This document shows, one piece after another, positions 13,101 through 25,100 of a stretch of DNA of 64,000 bases (positions are counted from its first letter, which is position 1; each line of letters starts with the position of its first letter). Origin of the DNA: Angiostrongylus vasorum (taxonomy: Eukaryota; Nematoda; Chromadorea; Rhabditida; Metastrongylidae); NCBI GenBank assembly GCA_018806985.1, contig JADANN010000398.1, forward strand, positions 639,501-703,500. Reading direction: 5' to 3'. The notes below the pieces were generated by a model, which saw only the letters and a program-made list of their open reading frames with translations, made no database searches and was not told the origin of the DNA. A program made the position numbers and the translations under genes.

Positions 13101-16100
13101 TATTGATGTCCTTCTTCGGAAAAGTATTGGTTAACCGCCTTGTTATTCTCCAGATCCTGAAAGATTCTCGGAATGGCGGAACGAGTTCGAAGAGCACTCT
13201 GAGCTCTCTGCTTTTATTGGTTTTCTAAAATTTAGAAGTACAACGGTGACGATCTGTTCGTATATTCCATATATGCACCCAAGCATCAAAAGCTACTTTG
13301 AACTTCATTGTGGAGATCTAGAAAAGGAAGTACGACGTGAGGGAACTGATCGTAATGAGGACAGCTAACCGGTACATGTGCAGCTGTACTGAGCACAGGA
13401 AGCTTTCGGTTTACACGAGTGCTTGTAAAGCTTTACAGAGAAATGACTAGGAAATGTTTTAGGAATAGAAGAGCATCAGTATCACATTAAACTAAATACC
13501 TTGGAAAAAAGGCGCTGCAACGTCTGCTGCTATTTCGTCAAATAGATGACCTTAATTGCGGTTCTCTGATATCCATATAGAGTAGTTAAGGAGTCCGAAA
13601 CGACGACGGATTCAAACATTTTAGCCGCAATGGTGCCAAGATATTTACAAAACTCCGTACCGCAGGCGTCTCCCGGAAAGGGTAATAAGGGGTTCGATCT
13701 TTACTGTAGACACCTGCGGTCTGCAGTTTTTGCAAATACCTCAGCATCATCGTTCTTGCATTTCCATGATAGCCTGTCGTGAAAAATTGTAGTAGGCAGT
13801 AAATAGATGTTAACATTGCGATTTCAAACATTTTATTTCCATTACTTCAATAGCAAGGGGCGAGTGTGGCGCAGTGGTCGGAGGCGCCCTGCAACACACG
13901 TGGAATCGATCTCCATGGCCCATCAAGTCTTCCATCCCTCCGGAGTCGGCAAATTGGTACCAGACTTGTCTGGAAGGATAGTAGCACTGTTTCGATACAT
14001 CGGTAGACCACCGCGAGTCATTGTAAAAGCCAGATATACATTCAATCCCCTCCAAACAATGCTTAATGAAGTCGGATGCATGGTGCCTCCGTTAGGGATT
14101 GATCAACGCCGAGGGCTTTATCGTTTATCTTTTTACTTCAACAGCCACACCCATCTGCCTTTATATTAGTTCTTGGAGGATGGATGTGTTGGCACAGCCC
14201 AACCTTCCGAATTCAGACATTTTATGAAGTATCATAAACCATCTACACCAACCAACATGGGTGGCTCTTACTTAACATTGGTGTTTTCGGTGGTCTACAA
14301 TGATTTTACCTGAAACATGCTCATCTAGATTCGACAATAGCTGTGGAAAAATTTCGCATTTGGTTAAGTATCCAAAAAACAATTTCATGGAAGTGAGTTC
14401 GTTTCTAATCTCTTATAGATGCTCAACGAAACGAAGATCAAACGGAGATTTTTGAATACGAAATGACCCTGGTTAACAATTTTGCTGACCATTCGCCATT
14501 TCCATTCTGTTCATCTTTTTCTGTTCTAATGTGCACCTCGGAAACGTAGAAGATACGTAAGCAGGATGAAAGATCTTTCAAAAATTGTCGAATGCACTAC
14601 CAAGAGGATTATTTCCGGCGTGCCTCGTATCACTAAAGTAGGAGAGTAAATCCGGAGTTGCAGAGATGGGTGACGTTGCCACAGTCACCGTTTACCACAT
14701 GAATGCGACAAGACAGGATGCATGCGATATGTGCTTTCATCATGGATACAATCTGCTTACCTCTGGATTTTTTGTGAAATCAAGCTCAGAACAAGAAGGC
14801 CAATGACCCGATGATCACATACCTTCGTGAACAACTAAGCGAAAATTTTTTCCTTCTAGTCACTTTAGTTTGCGAAAAACACTTTGCAATTCTAACATGT
14901 GACTTGAGATTTCACTGAACTCCATGAAATCGCTTGACGATAAAGTACTGGCGCAGGTGAGAGGTTACTGTTTTACTTAAGATGAGATGAGAACTAGGAA
15001 AATCGAGCACCAGAATATCCCACTGCAAAATATTTTTGCTTTGGGTAAATTTGAGGATACTGACAGCCGAGCACATCTGAGCACATTTATTTCTCACCAT
15101 ACTGTTTGCATGTTGAGAAATTCATGGGCTAGAACATTTCTTTTATTCGTTCAACATAGTGATATTCAGACTGTTCAGAGCTATGGTGGTAGTGGTTCAA
15201 ATTTTCCGAAAATTGTCTAACAAATAGTATTTTTTCTATGTTTTTTGGTGTTACAGTGCTGTGAGATCTACTTTCAAGTTCAGGTAGTGATCTGTGCATG
15301 GGAGGTTGTGTGAATACAAAAGGCTCGTATACCTGTCAATGTCCACCGGGCTACAAAATCCAACCTGATGGAAGGACCTGTGTCGGTAAGTGTTTTAACT
15401 TCAGTGGCCAGCTACATAGTAGATGGTTTTCGAAAAAAAACTTTTTTCTCTCTGGAAGATTAGGTCATTCGTTTTTAAAGTCGCAAAAAAAAAGATGTTC
15501 GTGAGTCCTTGTGTTCTCAGTAAATTGATACCGCACTAACTTCTTCCACGCAGTGGATATTAAGGTTATTCTAAACGAAGCTAAAGTTGCAAAAACATCA
15601 AGAATTGCGAAATAAACATCTTCCGTAATTGGCAACTTGCTACCAGACATGTCTGGAAGGGTTAAACACTGGTTTGATTCTGAGATATTCGCAAAACTCA
15701 GACCACGGTCCAGATCGAACCACCATTTGGCTCGCGCACTACACATTGCGCCATGGAGGCCCTTACTCTGCCTTTCTCTCAGCTAGTTTTCCATCTACCA
15801 ATGCCATCAGCAATCACCCGTCAACGGGATTTATCCAAGTTTTCCAAGGTCCAAGCCATCAGCAATCACCCGTCAACGGGATTTATCCAAGTTTTCCAAG
15901 GTCCAAGTTTTGGCATTATCTCTGCATCGTTGTGGTTGATTTCGCAAAATACCCTGACGTGAAAATTGTAGTACGCAGCAAATAATAAAGTAAAGCATTG
16001 TGATTTCGACTGCAGCCTCAGCCTAACTGGATTCATTGCCGATGTGGGCTCTCCAGATCAATCCCGTTGACGGGTGATTGCTGATGGCACTGGTAGACAG

Positions 16101-19100
16101 AATAGTAGCTGAGAGAAACGCAGAGCAAGGACCTCCGTGGCGTAATGTGCAATTCGCAGACCCACGGAAAGAGGAATCGTGGTTCGATCTGGCCTGGGGG
16201 CCAAGTTTTGCAAGTATTTCAGCATCGTTGTGGTTGATTTCGCATAATAACCTGCCGAGGAAATTGTAATAGGCAGTAAATAAAAAAGTAAAACATACCG
16301 ATTTGATTATTCGGCAAGACACCACAAGTCGTTGCATGAGCCAAATATGCACTCGGTTACTTTACGATCATTGATACCTAGTTCAAGTGGTTGATGAGAG
16401 ACTCTCATCCTTAAAAATTAACCAAAGCCGTTTGCCTTGTCCTTAATCCTTTTAATGCGAGAAGTTCGCACTGCTGTAGTCGCCTTGATCAACAACGACT
16501 GTGACAAATATCTATAGGTAAAACAAACGAAGAACATGATAAAGTATGCCGTGATGAAGATCAAAATGAATAAAAGCCATGTGGGTAACTTTCAGACGTG
16601 GACGAGTGCGCTCTTGGAGAATGCCAAGGACGTGATCGAATTTGTGTGAACACACTCGGTCATTTCAAATGCCATCAAATTGAATGTCCAAGGAACTACG
16701 TGCACGACAGTAAATACAAAAAGTACGCCAATCCACTAGTTGTCCGAATCTTTGGAATCATAAGAACAATCGGAAGGTCTTGCCTTAAGAGCAACAACAG
16801 TACGTCAGCTTATCGATGGCAGAGCTTTTCTCGTCATCATCTGTTTAAGTTAAAGGAGCGGAAAAGAAGCATTCTCTGCAGTATCCATTCCGTTGCTTTC
16901 AAGTCTTGTTGGTAGCCAAACTTTGGATGAATTAGTAATACTTACGACTTTGCGTGACAATGCAGAGATCGAGACAACACTGAACTTCTTAGCCAGATGT
17001 GGGACCATCGTTTAGGAAAGTATATACCGGTCAAGGCCGAAGACGTAGAAGTGTTGAACAATGGGTCTCATTTTAAGTTCCCGATCTCAGGCTTAGGGGG
17101 TAAGTATACAGTATGGAAATATTCATATGCAGACCTCATTTCTCGTTAACTTCTTTTTTTCGCATGTTTTACAAGTATATGAAAACCAAAGCTTAGCTTG
17201 TTTCTGGTCTGTGACCCTAAGGAACCTCATAGTATAAGAGGCACAGGTAAGCTGACCATCCATTCTCATGCAGAACTTTGCAGTTTGAAGTGATTCCTAT
17301 TTGATAATCGGTTTGTCCTGCGTAATACTAATCTTTCAGTCGTTGCAATCGCTTGCGTTCAGTTTGTGATGGATTGTCGGATTCTTTATGTAAAGCTCGT
17401 TATCCGATCCACATCACATGGCAGTATATAGCAATTCCGAAGGGAATGGCTATCACTTCACATAGGCCGACTATCACTCTGTTCACCATTAAAGGACCGG
17501 CACATAACGATTCAGTTGTGCAGTTCGAACTGAATCTGAAGCGTGCCGTGCCGGGTATGACATCATTCTGAGGCGGCACTCATTGAGAAGACGTTATTGT
17601 GAGTAGTATCTCACAGTGAATAGCTTAAACCATACAGCGAAAGATTAGGCATACTTGGTAATCATTCAAGCTCTTAGCTTAAGTCAGTTCCGTCCAATAT
17701 CTATCGATATTGTTGCTCAATCTGTATACGCGCTAATCACCACCTAGTTTCAAGCATGCAGGAGAAGACTTCTGAAAGCCTGTGCTTGATGAGTGCCGTC
17801 TGAATCTTTCTGTTTAGTTTGTTTTTATACTAGTATACTAACCACTAACGATCTCAGAATCTCCTCTTGTGTTGCTGGCAATTCGCTCAAATTTCTTACT
17901 CCAAAAAGGGAAGGAACGAAATTCGGCTGTAGTCGCCGTTAGGGATACACTGGATGGACCACAGACCATCGAAATGGAGCTCGTTCTCCGACTCACCAAA
18001 AAATCACATTTCACCGGCAAATATGTCGCTAATCTGGTCGTTCATGTGGCGGCACATAAACGCAACACCAACTTTTTCGTTTATTAGTGCTGTTAAGTCT
18101 TTCACTTTCTCATTATCTCGATCTTGCACTTCCTCCAACGAGCAAATTATCGTCATCTTCCTGTTTTTTTTTCGCACTTTTAGATTTGCTTGCTTTATAT
18201 ATTCTTTATTTGTTGCTACAAATTACAAAATAGTCCCGTCAGTGAAAAGGTTACTGGAGACGGCATTTGTTATGTACTTGTCACTGACGCACATCTGAAC
18301 TGACGAGTAGGCTCCGGTCGCTCAAACTATACGACTAATTAATGCCGCAATACTTTTGTAGCAAAACCATTCCCAGTTTCAGTCGTGAGGACAGAGATTA
18401 ACTGCAAGTAATGTGTTGGGATATCTCCGAGCAAACAAGCAGCTTATGTCATAGATACATCCCCCAGCCGCCACGTATGTCCTTCCCAGCGATTTGATTG
18501 CTAGGATTTTAGTGGAAATGAGTTACGTAAACAGGTCAAAAACACGTAAGCTCAGTCGCCTGGCTCTGAAGGGATGTGTGCTTACTCGTGTACGGAAGGT
18601 TTAGTTTAGTCCGGCACCTTACAGAAAAGGAGCACATATTCTGGAACTACCTGCATGTGGGGTCAAATGCAGCTTTGTTCGTCTCCAGTACGCTTTTAAC
18701 CTTCTACCTGCAACCCATACCCATCACCTACTTTTCACCATGTAGCCTTCGTTGGTGACAGACTCAGCATCTCTCCCAATGGGGGAACTTCACTGTGCTA
18801 GAAACTTACAGAAGACCAGAAGAACACAGACAACTTCTAAATCACCAATTTTTAAATGAATTTGAAAATTTGCTCATTGTTGCTTACACTTCTGTGATTC
18901 TTTGTCAGTTGTGATACGTTTTTTTGGTTTTGCCAAATCTTAATTTGTTTTCTTTCAAGAGAAGAGTGTTCATGGAATCGGAATAGTGTGTCTTGCTCCT
19001 AGCCTCACGTCGATCTACGTTAACTAGTCTCTATTAGAAGTGTTTTTTTCGACTTAAGTCCTGAGATTTTACTTCTTTACATTCTTTTCTGTCCGTCTTT

Positions 19101-22100
19101 AGTAGGAAGTACAAATTCCTAGCTCCGTCTGGATGTTGGACAATCATCGGTCGTCCACTGCGAGACCGTCACCAGAGTGGTGGCTTGACACATTCTTGTA
19201 TTTTTCCCCAGTTGTGCCCATACAGCATTAGTAGCAACATCCAGATTACCTATCCTCACTTTTCCTCATCATTCTTCCTTTTCGTTCTCCAACTCACCCA
19301 TATTTCAGATGTCATTTAGTGATCATTACATAGGACCTTTACGCGTGGTTCTTGCTCGTTCACAAAAGAAATGTATTAACCTTGTTTTCGTGCATAATCC
19401 TTGCATATAGTTGGTGTTATTTTATTTAGTGCATGTTGTGGCTTGTGTAAAGCCCTGTTGTTTGGTGATAATCAGCGTTGTTTACAAATTCGCTTCAAAT
19501 TGATAGGGCTTTCGCTGGATAGAAGATTATTTACGATAGTGAATAACTCAGTGGTGTTTATGTTACTACATGTCCATTAAGCATGTTCTTAACCGCATCC
19601 GTAAGAAATGTAGTAAAGGCTTTGTGTAATAATCTCGAGAGTAACTCAAAAGACCGACTTTCTATAAACCTCGGCACAGACAGTTGATATATTTATTCAT
19701 ATGATCTTATCCTCCCAACAGTTTACTCCCTCATCGTGGCTGGGAGCTGATCCTGGATGTCGGGACTGCGATGTACAGCGGGGGGATTCGTCCCCCCGGC
19801 AAGGTCTCCCAAGCTGAGAAGGAGTCCGGCGTTTCCATCAGGAAGTCTGGGTAGGAGTAAACCAATGCCAGGATCCAGCACCGTCCTGGTATCAAAGTCG
19901 CATGGTGGCAAATCTCTCTGATCCACAAGGGCTGCGACTGCCTGTGGTGGTGAAGACCTGGGGCAGACTTTGGCCAGGCTGTCTTCGGGATTCCGAGGAA
20001 CCACAATGGCTTAACCAGCAAATCTCCGAAAAATGGTGATTATGCTTGGGCACGCACAACTAGTGATGACGGGCCGTTCAAGTATCAAGTATCAAGTATA
20101 TGATCTTACAAACTGATCTTTTTGAGCAGGTGCGAGGTTGGCATAGTTGTCGCTGTTGTCGTTTTTTTTTGTTGTTGTTGTCGTTGCTATTGGTGTTGTT
20201 GGTCGATGGCTGACGTTTCGGCAATTTCCCCTTCCTAATATTTATTTATACGATCTTATAAACTGAGCTTTTTGAACTTCTCACTCATAACAGCACGGCT
20301 GTGAGGAAGGCGAAATCGCCGAGACGTCAGCCAACGGCCAACAACAACAGCAACGAGAGCAACAACAACAACGACAAAATAGACCTATACTAACCTCGTA
20401 TCGGCTCAAAAAGATCAGTTTACAAGATCGTATGAATAATCTCGAGAATATATGATGAACCCCCATCTGTAAGCAAAGTTCGCAGGAAACGGCTTAGAAT
20501 TTTGGGAGATCTCAACCGTTACCTTGGCTCTTGGGTTCTTCTAGTCAGATTTCTTGACAGGAATGTTCAAGAGAGGGCGCAAATTCATTTTGCCGGATGG
20601 CCGTTTCTTCTAGGACTTGATAAATTGGTGCTGAAGAGCTCAACAAGAAGTTCCTCTTGAAGCAATCATTATCGTTTGCGTTAGATGAAATAATCAGTGA
20701 CTGATTAACTGAATAAAAATCTATGACCGCAGCATTTCCTTCATCTCAACTCGTGCAGAGAAGAGACTGCCTTCCAATGCAGAAAATTTTTTGACTCGAT
20801 AAGGCTGACCTAGTTAGTGATCTCAGGGCAGGGTATGATACACTAGTTAGTCGTATCTAGTGTAAATGAACTAAGCGAATCGATGGCACTTCTGCTACAT
20901 CAAAAGCATTTGCGCCGTTTGATTCTACAAGAGAGCAGAAGTGCTGAAGAATTCAGAATACGAGACGGATGTTTTAGTTATATAAAGTTGGTCAAGACCA
21001 AAGGACTAACACTTGCTGGACTGAAAGGAAAGCTTGGGCCAGCTCAGCGTAGGATATATTTAAACAATTTCATGTAATGTAAATTAACCTCATCTTTCAA
21101 ACGAAATTAATCTAACCTGGCATTAATAATCAGTACCTCTTTGGATTATTAAGCTAACACGAGATTGATAAAAAATGTTTATTCGGCTAGTGTTTCGACG
21201 TCTTCGTCTTCCGCAGAGCCGATAATCCGAGTCGTTCGATGGCCCACAGTCATTCGTCCTCTCGAGGTAGCGTCTTCGTCTTAGTATCATGTCGAATCCT
21301 CTTCACTGGAGCGCCACTCGAATGAGGGAACTTCACACGATAGGGCTGTTTTATACACGACGGATGTTTGTGATGACTGTTCATTTGTAATAATTTGTAA
21401 AAATATTCCTTTGCTATTCGCTATGCGCTAGCTAACACAACCTAATACCGACTGCTGCAGAACCAACGGATGGTCGTGTCAGCAACGACCGTCCTGTGTA
21501 GAACAGCGCTGCCGGGTGAGACTGCTTTATTAGAGCGGTGTCCCAGTGAAGAAGATCCGTTTCGGTGCGACAGCGAAGATGCCATATCGAGAAGACGAAT
21601 ATCTTTGGGCCATCGACTCGGATCATCGGCTCTGAGGAAGATGAAGACATCGAGGACGTTAGCCTAATAAACATTTTTTGCCAGCCTCGCGTTACCTTAT
21701 TAGTCCATGAAGTTAACCGCTCGTTATTGAACAACAAGTAGTTTTTCTCTGCAGAAGAAGGTAGAGGATGAAAGGTCATCTTATAAATTTGGTGGTAGAA
21801 ATTATGTACATAACCATATCATAAAACTTGAAACGGAAATCATCTTGAAAATTTGACTTACGCGATACCCTGTTTGTTTCATGGATTACTAAGCAAGCTG
21901 AACTGTGTTGTTTCAGTCGCGTGCAAGACGGCTATTCATGCCTGAAGGTCTGCATGAAAGACGATGCCGTTTGCCACGGAAATCACACAGAGGAAATCCT
22001 GTATCAATTCCGAGCATTGCCTTCAATGACATTTGTCAAAAATCCAATCGAGGTTTCTTATTTAAATCAAGGCTTTTAAATAGAAATTAGAGGCAGAGTA

Positions 22101-25100
22101 AAGGCAACGATGAGTATTGAGAACTTTCCTTAAAGGAAAAGAAATATTGCGTGAAAAAACTATTGCTTCCTTCACTGTGTGCTAGCTTATAGTGGTTTTT
22201 ATTACTGTGAACAATAACAAGATTAATAATAATAGTGGTAGAAATAATAGAACGAACGGTAGGAAATTTATCAAAGTGCGAAAGTTAATCGACCAGGCGA
22301 GCAAAATGTTGAAGGTGTCTCGAATTCGAACGCATATGAACACTCCGTTCTCGGTCGACTACCACCTGGATTCGGTAGGGCGTCGTCATTTTATCGTCGA
22401 GCAGGATCGAAATTTAGGTCAGTCAGCATTCCTTATTTGGTTGAAAGAAAATCCGAGAAGAAAACACCAGTTTCTAAGTAACCAGACACCTGATTAACAA
22501 TCCCCGCAAAGAAAGATAAATATAGCAGGCAGTTTATATTCTTCGTATGTACCGAATTACCCCACAGCGCAAGCCTTAACAACTGTGAAAAACTTTATAT
22601 AGGCAGGAAAATGATAGCATAACAAGTTTAGGTAGGGAACAAGATTTCTTTTTTATTTGATCACGCTTACTGTGCGGATCCCAGCACCTTTCACATTCTA
22701 TTCGTTTCTTCGCATCCATTGTCCACGAAGATCTCCCAACTTTACGTGTGGCTTCGGTTGCAGCTTGAGGATTTCCATTTCACCTTGAATGTCGTTGAAT
22801 GCTGAACGAGCAATTCCTGGAGTCCTGAGATAGCCGGGCTGGAGCGTTACCAGTTGGACTGCAGAGAATGAAAAAAAAATCACTGTCTGCAGGAACAAGA
22901 ATAACGAAAAAGAAATACACACCTAGCTAGAAAGTAGAAGAATAAATGAATGTTGAATAATGACAACTATGCGACAATGGAGAAGAAGAGCAAGATTAGT
23001 AAGGAGTAATTTCCTAAAGAGGTGGTGATCCTCGAAGATCCTTACACAAGCCTCCGACTATCTGTTCTTAGCGAGTTTTAAACGCAATGATTAGAGATGT
23101 CTTGCAATACCTACATGATCGATCTGACACGCAGGTACACACAGTGGACACCTCCGAATCCCCGAGTGCTCCAGTTACATCATCTATATTGGGAAATCAA
23201 TATGTTGAACGAGTGAGCTCCAGAGGTGGGCAGGAGGAATCAAGCAGCTTGTGGAGTTTTCAACAACAATCGAGGATGTAGTGAAGAGAACAAAGAACAC
23301 CCGACAACGTGCCCACCTTTTTAACTCCACTATTCTTCCCGCCTTAGCTTATGCGTCAGAAACCTGGTCGTTGCGTAAGCAGAATGAAAGACCACTCAGC
23401 ATTTTAAAGACACAGTCGAAAGTACGGTGATGGGAGTTTCTCGCTCCAAGCAAGTGTGGGAAGGGATCACAAACTCCGATATCTACGTCAACGATAAAAA
23501 TTCAAAGCTGACGTTTTACACGACAAATTGTATGATGCTCAGCGAGTCCGTGGAGCCAGCAGAACCTACTGGGCCAACCTTGCATGCGACAGAGAGAAAA
23601 AGAAGGTTCACGAGCTCCCGCTCGAGTCACACAACAATCAACGGGAAGATAGGTGACAAGTGACAGTACTTGTCAAGCTCTACGCATTATGCTGATAACT
23701 ATCGATGTCAAAATGTTTATCTGTAGATCTCCTTCAATTTGTTCTAAGTAAAATTGCAGACAAACTTGGGGAATCAAAAATTTCGGGTTAGATTTCTATG
23801 ACCGTCGTTTGTGAAAGTGATCGGATTCCAATGGTGTTCTGCTGCGAGTTAAGGATTTCCAGCTTTCTGTCATCGTTGGAATATTGAATGCTCATCTATG
23901 ATGGTGTCCGTGGATCCCGAAGAAACCTAACTCATTACATCTTCATATTACCATTACAGGCCGTCAACAGGCCCATATAGTTCGGGAAAGATTTTTTCAC
24001 TGCAATGCTTGGTATCTTCCAGAATAATAGCGATTCCAGGCATTGGGCTACTTCTAGTTAGATTTCGAATTAGAGATGACCGAATTTCTTTCGACCTAAG
24101 TGATCCTTTCCTATTCGGCTTAGGCTGCTGTTTTGCGGATGAACCTTTCGGTGTACGGCGACGTTTGCCATCCAAGCACAACGACCGAGGACTGTGTTAT
24201 GTCACAGCGTCGCGAGTTAATACTTTAGCTCTTCAGGATCTACGCGCTTTGTCTACAGAGCGCTCGACCGATGTCTTCCGTAATATAGCGGGCACACTAA
24301 GTCTTATGAGAGTGCACAGTTTCCAAGAGATTAGAGAAAGAATGTGAAAGAGTTGTGGAAGCGAGAAGAGCTGAGAACAGACGGGTGATAAGAAATGGAA
24401 TGGGCTCCTAAATGATGTAGGTGTTTAGATCTCTCTGATTCTGGTCTGCACGATGATCATCTCCATAAAATGAGCTGACATTTTGTGGCCGTTGCCAATC
24501 AGCGGAATTGTCGGCCAGAAACGACTTGTGAATCACAAGATGGGGTGGCGTACCTCACTTTAATCGAAGTATTTTTCTATGAATAACGGCGGTTGTGTGA
24601 GAAGGGAACTAATAGAACACACTCGAGTAGGCTGTTTAGGTGTGCAAACATCCAAGTAAAAGCGTACGTAGGAGTTCCTCGATGGTTTAAGAAATAGATT
24701 TATCTTCGCTTACTTAAACAAGTGCCGTAAGTTCGACCTTCGCGAATAACCGTGACATCCGTTTCCTATATGATATCAGTTATTGCACTATATCTGGCGT
24801 TTCCAAGTGGCGTCCCTGATTCGGTCGTCCATTTACCAGTTTGACGGTAGTCCCCATCAACGACCCCGTCACTGAATGATGGACTTCTTCGCTGCGCTAG
24901 GAAAACTGTTTTAGATTTTTGCTTTTTGACTGTGAAAACGGGTGAAATAAGCACGAAAAAAAGAAGCTCAAGAAGCTGGATAGAATTAACGAAAACCATG
25001 GACACGAATCTAAATGACGATTTTTTAAACAAAGAATAGCATTTAATAGCGCTTCAGTTTTTCACGTAGATGTATTTGGGTTTCAAATTGCCGGGTAGTA

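Larger units (their letters stand above)
20085..20450. mobile_element. Foldback element with opposed hammerhead arms, short spacer
   Basis: Two copies of the family-1 sequence face each other. The left arm (20090-20240, minus) holds TTTTTGAGC...GCGAGGTTGG, a (GTT)n tract and the ribozyme. The right arm (20290-20450, plus) holds the ribozyme, a (CAA)n tract and AACCTCGTATCGGCTCAAAA. Only about 55 bases separate the motifs. RNA from either strand would fold into a long hairpin. Confidence 0.65.
21120..21720. repeat. Two opposed copies of the family-2 hammerhead repeat
   Basis: A minus-strand copy (21120-about 21440) and a plus-strand copy (about 21430-21720) lie head to head. Each ends in a hammerhead-like motif then AATAAACATTTTTT and an A/T-rich tail containing CTCG. 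Related sequence is at 43083-43405. Confidence 0.55.

Noticed and set aside
13140..13380. Possible LINE endonuclease remnant ([10 protein letters not shown]..., [10 protein letters not shown])
   Set aside because: A faint likeness to the RTE endonuclease only; too decayed to call.
13807..14169. 120-codon plus-strand open frame
   Set aside because: It is the body of a family-A SINE. The same pseudo-peptide ([15 protein letters not shown]...) recurs in many copies and reflects the repeat, not a gene.
1025..18087. Calling the left gene hemicentin (him-4)
   Set aside because: Hemicentin also ends in EGF repeats and a fibulin module. The presence of both C- and D-type ends, and no Ig or thrombospondin exon upstream in the window, favour fibulin-1.
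19723..20021. Two overlapping minus-strand open frames of more than 90 codons
   Set aside because: They lie inside repeat family D; the other copy at 11850-12245 does not keep the frames.
24009..24347. 112-codon plus-strand frame and its 75-codon antisense partner
   Set aside because: No splice context, no recognised domain; neither strand is preferred by codon use.
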